From Protopterus annectens (taxonomy: Eukaryota > Chordata > Ceratodontiformes > Protopteridae): 64,000 nucleotides of DNA. Positions 1-13,058 of the stretch are shown one piece after another. Below the pieces are notes generated by a model, which did no database searches, had not been told where the DNA came from, and saw only the letters and a program-made list of their open reading frames with translations. The DNA lies in the NCBI RefSeq assembly GCF_019279795.1, contig NC_056725.1:1615940778-1616004777 (forward strand), read 5' to 3'. The stretch's first letter is position 1, and every line of letters begins with the position of its first letter. The position numbers were made by a program, and so were the translations under genes.

Positions 1-23
1 CCTTCACCAGCCATGTTTGCAGA

Positions 24-375
24 AGGGGTCTGTATTACCAGATCGAATGTTTAGGTAATCGAACACCTAAACATCGAACTGGTAATATTGAAACTTAAAA
101 ACGTGCCTGGCCTAGGGAAAGATTTCCATTGGCCACAAAAAAAAAAAAAATTAAACCCAAACAAAGTGGGGGGGGTTGCCCCTACACCCCCCTAACTAAA
201 TATACCAACTCTGAGATTGGTCTATAGTAGACAAAATGGCAAAATCCGGCTAATGGCCAATGGAATTCTTTCTCTATGCTAAATCGTTCATTCACATTTT
301 TTTGCTTTCGATATTACCAGTTCGATGTTTAGGTGTTTGATAACCTAAATATTTGATCTGGTAATAAAGACCCCT
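24..375. mobile_element. MITE, copy 1, with palindromic terminal repeats
   Basis: Non-coding element with terminal inverted repeats of about 60 bp. The left arm starts TTACCAGATCGAATGTTT at 35. The reverse complement of the right end (364 backwards) starts TTACCAGATCAAATATTT. Each arm is itself a hairpin, because the words TATTACCAG and TTTAGGT recur inverted inside it as CCTAAACATCGAA and CTGGTAATA. TA dinucleotides at 33-34 and 365-366 look like a Tc1/mariner-type TA target duplication, but inverted similarity continues outward (AGGGGTCT at 24-31, AGACCCCT at 68-75 of the 300s), so the true ends are uncertain. A second copy in the opposite internal orientation lies at 53,610-53,920. No transposase is present. 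Confidence 0.8.
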
Positions 376-719
376 GCCAAAGTCAAGCTAGAGATATGTG
401 TTTGAACTGGTGTACAATTCAGATCTTGCATGTAAGAACTTGTGCAGAAAGATGCATAGCCTTGCTAGCTGTATTTGCACAATTCAAAGCACAGCAATGG
501 CTTGGCAGACACTTTGTACTGATTACATCAAAAAGCACAGAAGGGAGGGCATGGCCAAGAGGGTGAGCAGTTAACAGCACTGTTTTTTAACTTGGCTTCA
601 TTTTAGCATCTCTGACAGAATTTTTACTAAAAACTCAAATAGAACATTTCAAAACTTGATGGATTTATAGTTGAACATATGCTACAAAAATATCAAGTTT
701 GAAACTCTTTTAATTACAT
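376..719. other. Gene-free stretch, possible LINE 5' region
   Basis: No coding potential seen. Its position directly before the ORF1 remnant suggests it could be 5' untranslated sequence of that L1/Tx1-like LINE, but nothing in the sequence proves this. Confidence 0.3.
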
Positions 720-1660
720 TTTCCTGTCAAGAAAACTAAACAAGAACTAATTGCCTCAGAAAAAGCCTCTCTAAGCACAATGTACAGGACAGTACAATGA
801 AAAAATATATACAGGCTATACTAAGTAACATCAGTGGGTTATCTGTAAAAGCAGATAAATTAGAAAACAATATGGACAATTTTAAAGAGGAATATAAAAA
901 ACAAATTGAAGGGCTGAGTGTATATCTTAAACAACAATCACCACAATCTCGTGAAGAAGAGGCAATGTTTGATTTTGATGGAAGATAACTTGAAAGTGAG
1001 AATAACATTGAATTTCTTCCGAAACAAAACAACTTATTCTGGGAAAAATAGAAGACAGACAACAGATCTAGAAGGAATAACATCAAGATTTACTGGATTC
1101 TTGAAAAAGAAGAGGGAGACTCTATGACTGAATTCCTTAATACCTGGCCGTCTAAAGCTTTGAACCTGTCTGGAGCTTTTTCCTTTGACAATGAAAGGGC
1201 ACACAGATCACTTTCCAACTCATCTATAAAAAGAAGCCCACCTTCACCAAGGTCAGTGATTGCAAGATTTTTTTCAAGTCAAGATAAGGATTTGGTCTTA
1301 AATGCTGCATGAACTAATTATTCAGGTAAGATTAAAGAAAATGCTATAAGATTTGACAATGACTATTCAACATTAGTGATGTCAAGGAGAAAAGCATGTA
1401 TGAAAAACTATATTAAAGCACAAACCTTGTTTCCAGCAAAAATAGGGATTCACCTTCAGGAAGGAATGACTATTTTTAACACCTTGGAAGATGCAATGGG
1501 CTCTATACACAAAAATAAAATCATAGAAAAAAAAACAGAAGAAATGGACTGGAATCTATCAACTTCTTTGAAGAGAAATGCAACAAGGGATGGCTGGTTA
1601 ATAAAACATCAAAACAGTAAAAAACTGAAGGACAAATGTAAATCTATTTCATGGTTATGA
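720..1660 (+). pseudogene. L1/Tx1-like LINE ORF1 remnant
   Basis: ORF1 proteins of L1-type LINEs are RNA-binding chaperones of the retrotransposition particle. Open pieces lie at 797-988, 1124-1312 and 1376-1660 in different frames. The first is Lys/Glu-rich and coiled-coil-like. It is followed by RRNNIKI, then EEGDSMTEFLNTW, ERAHRSLSNSS and ARFFSSQDKDLVLNAA, which match the order of the conserved central (RRM-like) ORF1 domain ('RR.N.RI.G.PE', 'ERAHR', 'F....DK..IL.AAR'). The last piece keeps SRRKACMKNY and LFPAKIGI, as in the C-terminal domain. Several frameshifts and stops make it non-functional. It is the upstream half of the LINE whose ORF2 begins at 4,467. Confidence 0.7.
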
Positions 1661-3827
1661 ATTTTTATTAATTTAAGGAAGTGGCTGAATACTTATAAAC
1701 AGGTGCTGAATAATATTTTTTTATAAGCAAAATCATTTATTTCTTTATTTTCCTACTTCAAATGGTTACTTGTCCCCTTTTTAAAATGTTAGAGTTTGAT
1801 TCTTTTAGCCATATATGAAATTAAAGCCACTTATTTTCATTTAACATTTAAAAGGTTAAACTATTCATTTTATTAAGTGTTAATCATTATTATGATGAAA
1901 CTTAGGTGGCACACTTTCTGACATTTTGGTATAGTTGAGTAATATACTATTAAATATAATACAAGATGCAACAAGTGGCACTATAGAGGCATGTTAAGTT
2001 ACTTTCTGGAGTCTTAAAATGGTCCAGTTGTATGTTACAGATAGTATACATGACATTCAATAGCATCCAGGAAAGATATGCTATGTTATAAACAAAGGAT
2101 AAAAAAATATAGCTTTTAACATATATAAAAGTTATTATCGGAATGATATCAAATAATTAGAGTAACATTCACACTTTTACAAGTTAAACCTGGATCACAA
2201 ATAACTGTCATTCCTTTAATGCAAGTTTATGTGGCATGTCTCCTTTAAAATTTTCAGTCTGCTTTATATTAAATGTCTCATAAAATAGTGCTTACTGAAT
2301 CATTAAATGTTACTTCTTTAAATACAGTGGCTTTCTACTGGTTAAAATACTTTGAAATGTTTTTTTTTTTTAGTGGTTTGGAGGGGTTTGAGGGATTGAT
2401 GTGCAGTGTGGTGGTGGCTTGGATTCACTTGCAAGTATTTTTATGTGAATTGTAATTGATGGACTGTTCATTTTCAAGCCCTCATCATGAAAACCAGCTT
2501 GAAACAATTTAGAGTCATGAGCACTTCGATCATACTGCAGGAGTTCTGAAAATTCTAAGAACTGTCCAGGTTACTTCTTCCTGTCTAAAAGTAAATAATC
2601 ATAATATTTTGAATCATATGCCAAGATGTCAAATAATATAAGTTAGACAATAAACAAAAGACAGTGAACTGTATTCTAAACCACTGTCATTTATTACAGA
2701 ATTCTGGATGCTTGCTACTGATAGTATACCTGACCTGCAATAGCACCCAGGAAAGTTATGCTATGTTATAAACAAAGTATAAAAAATATAGTTTCTTACA
2801 TATGTAAAAGTTATTATTGGAATGTTATCAAATAATTGGAGTAACATTTACACTTTAACAAGTTAAACCTGGATCACACATAACTGTCATTCTTTTAATG
2901 CAAGTGTATATCCTATGTCTTCTGTAAAAAACAACAATCTGCTTTATATTAAACATCTTATATAAATAGTGCATACTGAATCATTAAATATTATTTCTTT
3001 AACACAATAGCTTTTTAGTGGTGAACATGCTTTGAAATGTTTTTTTTTTGTTGTTTTAGTGGTCTGGAAAGACTTGAGGGCGTGATGTGTAATGTAGAGG
3101 TGGCTTGGATTCACTTGTGAGCGTTTTTGTGTGAAATGTAGCTAATAAACTGTTCATTTGCAAGTCCTTGTCATGTGAACAAGATTGAAGCAGCTTAATT
3201 AGAGTCATGAGCACTTTTGTGATGCTGCTGGTGTTCTGAAAATTCTAAGAACTATCCAGGTTACTGCTTCCTGTCTAAAAGTAAATAATCATAATATTTT
3301 GAATCATATACTAAGATGTCAATGAATACAAGTTAGATAGCAAGAAAAAGATAGTAAATTGCATTCTAAACCACAGTCAGTTATTAAATAGTTCTGAATG
3401 CTTGCAGTATAAGTTTATATACTAGCCTATAGAGAGGCACTTCTGATAAAATTTTAGGATTGTGTTTCTCTGTTATTGTCTCTTTTTAATGATAAGAAAA
3501 CAATATCTTAGAACAATTTATTATGGAAAGTTTGATTTTCAAAGCGTAGATTTTTTCAGAAGTTTGTTCAGATACTATCAGACATAACATTTAAGGAAAA
3601 AATAGAACTGATTCTAACAGAAGTACTAGACTAAAGAGTATCAGATATATAAGGGTAAATATAAATGTTCTATAGTATCTGATATTCTATACTGGGATTA
3701 TCACTAAAATATAAAATCCAGGAATATAGTAACAGTACTAGACATAGCATACAAACAGAAATAGAAAGAAATCAGAATAAGTAAATATGTATATAGTTAA
3801 AGAATATAAATATGTCTACAAGGGTGG
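1661..3827. other. AT-rich non-coding stretch between LINE ORFs
   Basis: No gene. It separates the ORF1 and ORF2 remnants of the same LINE and is therefore probably inserted or expanded DNA. The recognisable structure is the ~680-bp tandem duplication listed separately. Confidence 0.5.
2030..3425. repeat. ~680-bp direct tandem duplication
   Basis: Unit 1 (about 2,030-2,705) and unit 2 (about 2,715-3,400) share long near-identical runs, for example the word GGTTAAACCTGGATCACA-like segment at 2,185 and 2,863, and TCCTGTCTAAAAGTAAATAA at 2,578 and 3,269. A third partial unit starts near 3,400 (TTCTGAATGCTTGCAGTATA). By eye, units differ by roughly a tenth or more, so the duplication is old. Confidence 0.85.
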
Positions 3828-3995
3828 GAAGCCAGCATAGTGGTTAGGGTGTTCACCTTATAGATGCAAGGAGCAGGGTTTGATTCTCACATGGGGTAAT
3901 AGGCTGGGTTTGGAATGGCCCACAAAGGGAGTTAGTTTGGTATTAATTTAAAAACTTATGATCCTATGAACAACTTTACACATTATAAATAAAAT
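3828..3995 (+). mobile_element. tRNA-derived SINE
   Basis: The head resembles a tRNA with internal RNA polymerase III promoter boxes: GCATAGTGGTTAGGGTG as the A-box region and GGGTTTGATTCTC as the B box (consensus GGTTCGANTCC), spaced as in a tRNA. The tail carries TGGAATGGCCCAC and ends in an A-rich run. A reversed related tail occurs at 38,536-38,660, supporting a dispersed family. Confidence 0.65.
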
Positions 3996-3999
3996 AGAA

Positions 4000-4466
4000 A
4001 AATATAAATAATCTGATCTATAAATTAATACATTGGAACATAACAACTGATTTCCTCCCTATAGTAGACCAGGGAGATAACGTGAGGTACGGGGAAAGAT
4101 GAGTGTAGAGATATTCAGTTTGGTCAACTTTTAATAAAGATTCTTGACACCTGTTTAACTTTACTTATTTATGATAACTCACCGCATGCTTTTTGAAGAT
4201 GAAGCATACTAAAAATATGAGACACATTAATATGAATCAGAAGCATGAGCTAAGCATTGTTAGTCTAATGGAGAGTTTGAAAGATAGCTTGTTCATCTTT
4301 TTCAACAAACTAGGAATACATTATTCCATGGTAAAATATTTTAAGGTTATATCATTAGGTAATTTTGTGTTTCAAATTTTTATTCATAGCTGCAGATTTC
4401 ATATAATTATACATAAAGTATATAATAAGTGATATCATTATACCTGTGTTTTTTTCTCTTATATAA
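4000..4466. other. Gene-free AT-rich stretch
   Basis: A 79-codon open frame at 4,193-4,432 shows no recognisable motif and is probably chance. It lies immediately before the ORF2 remnant and may be inter-ORF sequence of the LINE. Confidence 0.35.
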
Positions 4467-6311
4467 ATGTCTGATTTTAAATGCATATCTATTAATATTA
4501 ATGGATTGAATAATCCAGTAAAGATTGGGAGTCTGTCCACATGCTTACAATTACATAAAGCTCAAAGAGTATTTCTACAGGAAACACGTTTACTTAATAA
4601 AGATGTAAATAAACTTTCATTAAAGAATTTGGTTTTAGCAGGTTATGGCTTTTGAGCTGAAAGAAGATGCATCCTCATTTTATGGAAGAACTCACCAGTA
4701 ATACCTAAAGTAAAAGATACCTATGTTGATAAAAATGGTATGTTATACATTGTTATAACTGAGTGGAAAAGAAAAATGTATACATTGGTGAACTGTTATT
4801 GGATTCCAGGAGTTGGAGCAAAAGATACAAAAAAATCACTTATACACTATAGCCTATTCCATGAAAGGTGAAGCCATAATGGCTGATAATTTTAATATTA
4901 TTTTATCAGACAAAAATACTACTGCAGACAGAAAGCTGAGAATCACATATTTAGCCAACACTTAACAAATCTTGTAAATCTAATGAATTTAAAGGGTATA
5001 CATGAGCTAAGAAAAACAAACTCACTTCAATTTACCCATTATTCATATAGATATGGAACAAAAATTTTGATAACATTTTTGTCTCAAACTATCTATAGTA
5101 TCAAAGAAGTTTCAATAGTTTCATATCCATTATTGGACCATAATACAATAATCTTTAATATTATTTTAAAAACAATTTAGTATATCACAGGAGATTATCA
5201 GCCTACATTATTAAAATGAAAGGATTCAAGGATTGGTATGTTAAAGAGATCAAAAGTTTCCTAGTAATAAACATCAGTGGTGAAGTATCTGATATTGCCC
5301 TGTGGGTTTCACTAAAGGCTTACTTAAATGGAAGATTTACAAGTTGGGATATTAGTAAAACAAAAGAATAGGACAAAGAACTGAATAGACTACAAGCTCA
5401 AATGGACACACTAAAGTTAAATCTAAAACCACATGCCATTATCAATCAGTCTGAACTTAAAAACTTAAATACAAAATATGTTGAAATTCTAAGTCATAAA
5501 GTTTCAATAAATCTGGAAAAACGTAAACTTCAGGCATATTCAGTAAACCCTTTAAGTTTGCATAAACATGCTCTTAGATCAAAGAAAATAAATAAATCAT
5601 ATAAAAGAAATCATAACACATATAAATAACCAAAAATGAAAGAAGAACAATTATTAAATGTATTCTTGAGGACTTTAAAATATTTTATGAAAATACAAAT
5701 AATAATACAAATAACCTAGATTATGATGATATAGTTGAAACCTTTCTAAGGGAAAATATAAATAATAAAATAAGTGAACAAGTAAAAAACGATAGATCAT
5801 TAACTTTAACTGAAATACAAGGTCAAATAAAAAAGTTAAAAATAATAAGGTGCTAGGCTTAGATAGTCTTCTACCTGACATCTATAAAATATTAACCAAT
5901 GATGCAGTTAAAATATTAGATAAGCTCTATAGAGAAAAAAAAAACAACTGCTGAAGTCTCCATCATGGAAATATTCCCTTATATCACCTATTTTAAAACA
6001 AGATAGGGACTCTACAAAGTGCACATCATACAGACCCATTTCACTTTCAAATGTGGACTATAAGATGTTCATGTCCATTTTAGCTAACATAATTAATCTA
6101 CTTGCACCATCTTCTCAAATTCCCTAATTAAATACCATAATTTCATCTTTCCAAAAGTTCACAAATTCTAACCATTGTATTAAAGACTTAACATTTTCTA
6201 GGTTTCCAATTGCATATACAAATGACTGCTTAGAAACTCATAACTTCAACAAAATGCTAGTATTGAAAGAACAAAGCAACTTAATTTATTGGCATCAATT
6301 CTTAAATGGTA

Positions 6312-6384
<73 letters not shown>

Positions 6385-7336
6385 ATACTGTTGATAATTT
6401 AAGGTCCAAATACAGTCAAAATTCTGAGAATTGGTTAATTTTACAAATATTTAGAGACATTGTGAACACACAGATTAATAAGATATTTAACCTAGATAAA
6501 AAACTGTTCCCCAAATTAATAGAATTCTTAATAAATCTAAATAACACAATGAAAATAAATCACATTTGTCACAAATTTATAAAATTCTTAAGTTAGATTT
6601 CACATATTTAGACAATTCTTTTTGGAATTACTCCTCAAAAATGAATAATGAATACTTCTTGGAAGAATACATAAAAATAATATTAAAATATACAGACAAA
6701 ACTATATCTTCATTATACTGGAAAATGTTCACTTGAAAATTCTTACACAGAGCTTTTGTCACTCCTAACAAAATTATAATTATGTATAAATCAAATAGAA
6801 TGAAATGTTGGAGACATGATTCCAAAATAATAGCTGATTGGATGCATATGGTATATGAATGTGAAGTCATCTCCCCCTTTTGGACAGAAATTAATAACTT
6901 CATTCAAGCTCTATGGTCAGATAGATATAATATTTCTAAATCTTTAGTTTTATTTAATGCTTTGATTCCTGAAATAATTCTAAAAACCCAAGTGCCTCTT
7001 GTTTGGTCTATTCTTGCTATAGCCAGAGAAGTAATTACTAAAAATTGGAAAAGTAAAGTTACACCCTCTAATGCTAAATTTATTAGTATGGCAAAACTTG
7101 TTTGCAGTAGTGAATTACATACTATAAAAATAAGAACTTCTAATATTACACATTCATGTAAATCTTGGCTTAAACTTAAAGACTCGCTTGAAAAATATTA
7201 ATTGTTGTTATGTATAACTTTGATGCATTGATCAGTTGTGGACCTATGTAAATAGTTGTTTCTTTCTTTTATAACTGATTTGTTTATTTATTGTTTTAAA
7301 ACCAAACAAAAGGAAAAAAAAAGAAAAAAAAAGCAT
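4467..7336 (+). pseudogene. L1/Tx1-like LINE ORF2 remnant with A-rich tail
   Basis: ORF2 encodes the endonuclease and reverse transcriptase of target-primed reverse transcription. The start at 4,467 reads CISININGLNNPVK then VFLQETRLL, the N-terminal APE endonuclease signature of L1-type ORF2. Around 6,030-6,110 a frameshifted reading gives PISLSNVDYKMFMSILANII, the first RT block. The open piece 6,782-7,201 carries CWRHDSK...HMVYECEVISPFW, the C-terminal Cys/His region of L1 ORF2. The catalytic RT core between about 6,120 and 6,780 is lost or unreadable, partly replaced by a TA array. An A-rich tail (7,296-7,336) marks the 3' end. There are many stops; it is inactive. Confidence 0.75.
6315..6384. 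repeat. (TA)n-(TG)n microsatellite
   Basis: About 53 bases of alternating TA followed by about 16 of TG, inside the LINE ORF2 remnant. The open frames crossing it are repeat artefacts. Confidence 0.98.
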
Positions 7337-7486
7337 AGAAGGTGTGCAATATACCAGTGAGATTTTATCATGGTGATGCTCAAACTATTGACACATCAAA
7401 TCTTAAGCAATGAAATACTTTATGGTATTTGTTATAATTGAAGTTGGTAGGAAGGCAAATGATATGACTTTTGACATATTGGGGTA

Positions 7487-7700
7487 TAGGAATTCATAGC
7501 TTCATAGGTGCATACTAGGCTACTGACCACTAGGGCCCTTATAAGCCTAGGCATGCAACCCAAATGTAACCCATAAATTTGATTTATATAGGGGTGATAT
7601 ATTGACTGCCTCTGTCTATCTGACACATGGGTGCCAGACTGGGGGCCGTGGAATTTCTGATTACCTATCCATTGGTCCAAGTTGCAGTTACACAGGGATA
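7487..7700 (-). mobile_element. CR1 3'-end fragment
   Basis: Read on the minus strand, this matches the 3' untranslated end of the CR1 at 53,230-53,450. Shared words are TTCATAG, TACTAGGCTA, CTAGGGCCCTTATAAGCC and GCCTCTGTCTA, then a decayed match to the C-terminal codons (the GDRRFTPG region). It is a severely 5'-truncated copy, typical of CR1 insertions. Confidence 0.75.
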
Positions 7701-7740
7701 GGGAGGAACTATGCTTCAAATAGATGGGAGCCTGTTCCAA

Positions 7741-10700
7741 AGAATGGGAATTCTCAAGTTGAGCAATATAAAAAGATTTTCTTAGCTCTTAGAATTAAAC
7801 CTGTGATGCCCATGCCCTGGCCCAGCAATCAAGGAGCCTCAATCCTCACCACTAACACCAGAGAGGGCATCTCATATGAGAGGAAAGGATATCAAATACA
7901 CACAGTAAAGTACAATTTCCCTTAAGTGCACACAGAGGTCACAGTCAGTCTGGGACTGGTTGCTCCCTTGCTCCCCAGGTCCCCAATAAGACTCCCCACT
8001 GGCAAAGCCATGGGGTCCAGATCTCAGCCTAGCTGGCAAGCTAACCTCCAGTACCCTCTCTGTCCAACCAGTGTTTCATGTCCCTGCTCAAGTAGCTGAC
8101 ACACACCCGCACTTTGAGATAAGTATTTATACAACTTCAAAGACACTCCTGGGAAAGGCTGACACAGATTATCCAGCTGTGCCCCTATGCCCAGACTACA
8201 TGGTAGTAATTACTGCCATCACCAGCTAATAATTATCAGCTACCCAAAGGCCCTTAAAAGGGTGTCCAATTATTACTGTACAATATTATTATCCAATTGG
8301 TAAGTGTGACTAAACAGTCTAAGGCTTATTAGAGTGGCCTTATACAATAAACTCTATAAATATGCAATGTACTCTAGAGCTTACTTATCTCTACACAAAC
8401 TAGCCACAGGTAAAAGATTTTAAAATAGTTAATAATACTAAATAATCAAAACACAAGACAATACTACTACACCACAGTGCTACACAAGAGTTCAGAGATC
8501 ACACAGAAACTTAAAATAATTCAGTAGTACAATTCTGACATAACAGAAAAACACTTAGTCTAACCTTCTCTAATTTCTTAGCTATTACTGCAAGAAAACA
8601 TATTTCTGGAATAACTTACTTAAGACACAGGCAGAGTGCTGATGAGATGGATATCAAGACAAAAATGCTTAATAATTTCTGGTTCTCACTGTTTAAATTG
8701 AAACTGCAGTTCTGCTAAAACATTACATCATTTGTTTACACTTTCCTGGTTCCCAGGCCACACCGAAACTTCATTTACATTCTTTTACACTTAGAGCAAT
8801 AATGGACATTCCATATGTAAATTCCGGTCATTAACGTTAGCCTTAAAACAATAGGCAGGATGCTTACTCCAGACTCATCGGCTCCAAATTCTAACTTCAA
8901 GGGACATACAAAACATAATTTTAATTTCAAAGAACATTTGAAATGCTTGGCTTAGTTTTCCTTACAGCAGATGGCAATGTTGCTACAATCTTGAAGTTCA
9001 CATTTTACAGTGTTTTCTTTTATTTAAGAAACAAGCTTGTATTTTATATTTATATTTACAAATGCCGGAATTATGTATCAAATTCTATTTGACTAGGCTG
9101 GCAGCCTTCACCCCTTTTCTACCAATCTTCACAAAATCCATGAGAAAAAAAGATGCAATGTTAAACTTTGTTATTTAACAGTCAGCGCCACAGGAGAACT
9201 TATATTTTCACATGATAATTAGAGGTAAACTAATTTAAGAATGGATGGAGATATACTTAAGAGATGCCTATATGTCTGGGACTTGACTAAGTCATGGGAT
9301 TGCATTTGTAAATAAAAGACAATATTTGTGTTTGTAAACACATTTCAGATTCAATGAGTTGCCTAACCTGACTAATACATGGTGGGTTATGTTACATAAA
9401 TACTTCACAAGACATACTGTCATAAACACATACTTATATTATGTGACAACTCATAATAATTATAACCAAAATATTGTGCACATCATGCCTATGCACATGA
9501 ATTCTAAATTAAACATTATCTTTGTTGTGTTTAACATAGTTTGTACACATTTTATTGAGCTTTTATAGCAATCAGTAATTATACATTTGTCTCAATAAAC
9601 ATAGGTATGATACTCATTTGCATTTTGTCACATTCCTTATCAAAATGTTGTTAAAATGGCATTCTGACCACATCTGTAAAAGTATCCTTAAACTGGATTT
9701 CAACGCTGTGTCAGCTGTCATCTTTCTTTAAACTGACTGGATTTATACCTTGTGCCACAGAGAAAGTTACCCAACATGTGCATTTTCTTTACTTTGTACT
9801 ATTCAGACTGTTGATGGCTGTGCACCAACACCAGGTTAGTTTGTGCTACAGAAGACAAGCCAGATTAAAATTTTCACTTTTCCCTTCAGCTGTGAGCCAT
9901 GTTTGCGTGCTGCCAAGCAGGGTGCAAACACAAAAGGCATTATAAAAATGTATCTTGTATTACAGAGTAGCACATTTAATGAATATATTTAGCAAGGAAC
10001 ACAACATTTATATCATTAGCATGGCAAGCATCCTTTTCAAATCTGCTTGCAACATCAGATGTAGCATTTAGGTTACACATTGTCAGGATTTCACAAAATT
10101 GCAATTGTTCTGAAATGTGACACATAGAGAAATATAGCAGTATATATTAAAGAGGACTGACTGTGAAACACTGGTTGTTCCTGCAGTCAGACTAATCATT
10201 CACACTTGCAAACCCATAGCAGGTAACACTTCTCAGTGCTTTTCCTTGTACTTCTATGGTGTGTGCATGCAATTATGTAGATCCTTACACCATGTTTTCC
10301 TGCCTTGCAATTAGTGCAGATTGTAGAATTCATGAATTCTTATGAGTTCACACCTCATTTGCACATTTGCAGCACTCAAAGGGCTGAATCTGCACCATAT
10401 AAAGGTAATTGCATAAGTAAGGAACTTGTTTCATAGTAAAAGAGACTGTTTGGACATAGAGAATTTGATACTGATATATGCTTTCAAAACTTATCTCTAG
10501 TTCAACAACTGGCTTACTGCAAATCTATGTCACTGTTTTTAACACATTTATACATTTTAAACATACTGATGGCTTGCATTTCACAATATGCCTCTTGGTT
10601 TACTGTCTGCATTTTTCTCACTAGTTGTTGGCAAAGCCATGTATATCAGTTATTTCTTGACCATTAAAAGTGTTTCTAAAGAATGTTACCTGAAATTTCT

Positions 10701-11149
10701 TTGAAAGTCTTATCAGGGATGCTGACCAGTTAGTACAGAAGAGTGTTGTATTACTTATTAGCAATACCAGTTCTTTTGTATTATTAGCCCACAAAATTGT
10801 GTTAAGCCTGTGATGTATATCTGACTACTCTCCATGGAAGTGGATATCCCACTAGTTCTAGCCATTTTTTTCTTGAAAGATGTACATTACTTTGTTAATG
10901 TTGGAATGTAATAGAGAGTTACACAAATGTTTGTCCTCTTGACATACTTTTAGCAACTGCTTGTCATTTCCTTTCTTTGCTTACCAGGGGAGGGGTTGTC
11001 TGTATTAAGTTGTGTATACTCATATGAAACCTTACTTTTTCATTCATTTTATGCATGCTGGATGGATACATTTATAGATATGCTTTTGCTAATAATTATT
11101 TTTAGATTGCACATGTATTTTTTTTTTCATTTTATGTTTTCTGTCATAC
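7741..11149. other. Unrecognised non-coding region
   Basis: About 3.4 kb without a supported gene. Around 7,800-8,200 the sequence is GC-richer, which could be an LTR or DNA-transposon remnant, but I find no termini. Part of 9.3-11.1 kb may belong to the 5' side of the Harbinger element that follows: a splice-acceptor-like TTCTGTCATACAG lies at 11,138-11,150 just before the Myb-like frame. Confidence 0.3.
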
Positions 11150-11166
11150 AGGCCTTTGGCACCCAT

Positions 11167-11629
11167 GACATCTGCACTCCATAAACCACCAATCAATGAT
11201 GGTGAGAATAAGCTGATCATCCAGGCACTATGTCAGCATGGAACCTTCCTCTTAGAGACAGAAAGGCAAAGATGTCAAGTCCTCCTGTGACCATATCCGG
11301 AAGCAGGTGGTCAAGGACATAAATGCAGAAAGAGGTCATATAAGTACATATTCAAAAATAAGGCACAGGGCCAGTGATATGATTAAACAAGCATAATGTA
11401 GAGCATCTGCAATTGTCAGGGATATGTGGTTATGGGAGGTGGTCCAAACTACTACTGACAGAAACAGAGGAGTTCCTGTCCACTGTCAGAGATCCAGACA
11501 GCTCAGCATAGGGTTCACACAGAATTGTTGATGTTGGGGCTGACTTGGAAGACAACCTATGTGTGTCTACTGCAGAACTTCCAGGTATGCAATATATAGT
11601 TCCCATTGTGTATATATCTATATCATGTT

Positions 11630-11698
<69 letters not shown>

Positions 11699-13058
11699 GA
11701 TATAGATATAGATAAAAGATATAGATATACACACACATATATATATATATATATATGTACATATGTATAGCCATATAGCCAGTGAGAAGGGTGGGATAGA
11801 ATAAGCACTGAGGGAGAAAGAGTAGAGGAGAGAGATCCAATTGACCAAAAACTTTTGTATGAGATGTGTCTTATTCTGCAACTATCAAGAGGATTGTTTT
11901 CTGTTTTTTGTATCATTTGTATTGTGATACATATCTGTATTTCATCTCCCTTTCTTTATGTAGGCATATCTGGTTCTTAGTTTGCATGACCACCTGCACA
12001 TGGTAAGCTCACCTTTAGTATTTTTATTAATGTACATAAGTTAGATGTATGTCTACCTGAAAGTCATTTTTATTGCATTAGCATCCCTTATTTTTTAACA
12101 TACATTTCTTATAATATAATTTTGATCAGTTTGTATTCTATTTCTCTCTTTGTTGTGTTGATTACTTGTTATCATAGGTGATCTTATCAGTGACATTGTG
12201 GAACTCTTACCATCTAATGTTACCCTCTAATGATGTTGATGTCAGTGATGAAGAGGCATGATAGGGGTGTGCAGATGGTCAGCCTGACAATGAGATTGTG
12301 CCTACAATATCCCCTGCCCCTATTTTGGAAAAAGTCAGCATATCTTCGCATACCCATGACACAGAGACCTTAGACAGGGTGACACAGTTGATCTGGATAG
12401 TGTAGTTACACCAGCTGCAGAACCGGTTGGTTTTCCCTGTAGCCATCATTTGGGCAAAGTGCCACAAAGGTGGGTTGGTAGAGGTGCTTCGAAGAGACCT
12501 TCTGTCCACCCTCCACCAGATGATGGTGTGTCAGTCATTGCCACATGACATATGTGTAGGGCCATCACAGAGGCACAGGTACATTCCACCAGGGCCTCAG
12601 AAGAGATAGTGCAAATAATAAATGTGCATTCTGACATGTGGGACTGGCTGAACCATGTTGGTGACTTCTTGGACAGGATGAATGGCATACTGGATCAGCC
12701 AGTATCAGTAATGGAATGTCTGCTATTCGGCATCCACAAGGCTGAAGAGCCACTACATCATCTGATGTTAGCTGCCATGGCCATGTAAGATCCTGCTCCC
12801 ATAGTGGCACTACTTCCACTGCATTGTCAATGACTGCAGTGTCCACACTTGGATGTGGTAGGCCACATGATCATGGTTCAGGATATAGTTGGGATGACAG
12901 CTTGCCCCATAGACATCACGCTTGTTCAGGCAGCACCACCACTTCTAGCCAGTGCCAAGGAACTAGCAGCACAATTCCTAGCTGAGGTAGTTCTCTTAGT
13001 AAGGGGTGATGATGCTGAACTGACTGGTCTACCATGCATGGCTCACACCTGCCCATGA
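11167..13058 (+). pseudogene. Harbinger Myb/SANT-like protein gene, copy 1
   Basis: Starting at ATG 11,167, the reading gives ENKLIIQALCQHGTFLL and, after a frameshift, HIRKQVVKDINAERG and YSKIRHRASDMIKQ. This is the pattern of the Myb/SANT-like domain in Harbinger second proteins (helix 1, 'W..I...VN', then the recognition helix 'KIRHRW.D'). The C-terminal part reads from 12,427: VFPVAIIWAKCHKGG, then SEEIVQIINVHSDMWDWLNH and DFLDRMNGILDQPVSVME, an amphipathic helical segment. A possible splice donor (CCAG/GTATGC, 11,580) and acceptor (TATCATAG, about 12,178) suggest introns in the ancestral gene. Stops interrupt every frame. Confidence 0.6.
11630..11757. repeat. (TG)n and (TA)n compound microsatellite
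   Basis: About 63 bases of TG (11,632-11,694), then GATATA words, CACACA and about 18 bases of TA. Minus-strand frames over it encode only His/Thr runs and are artefacts. Confidence 0.98.

Noticed and set aside
7741-8900. LTR or endogenous retrovirus remnant
   Set aside because: GC-richer text and a TATAA-like word, but no paired LTR, primer-binding site or gag/pol motif.
11618-11916. Minus-strand frames of 70-97 codons ending in Thr/His repeats
   Set aside because: Read-through of the TG/TA array; the non-repetitive part has no motif.
12279-12846. Minus-strand frames of 76-93 codons
   Set aside because: Antisense of the Myb-like gene region and repeated in its duplicate; no motif.
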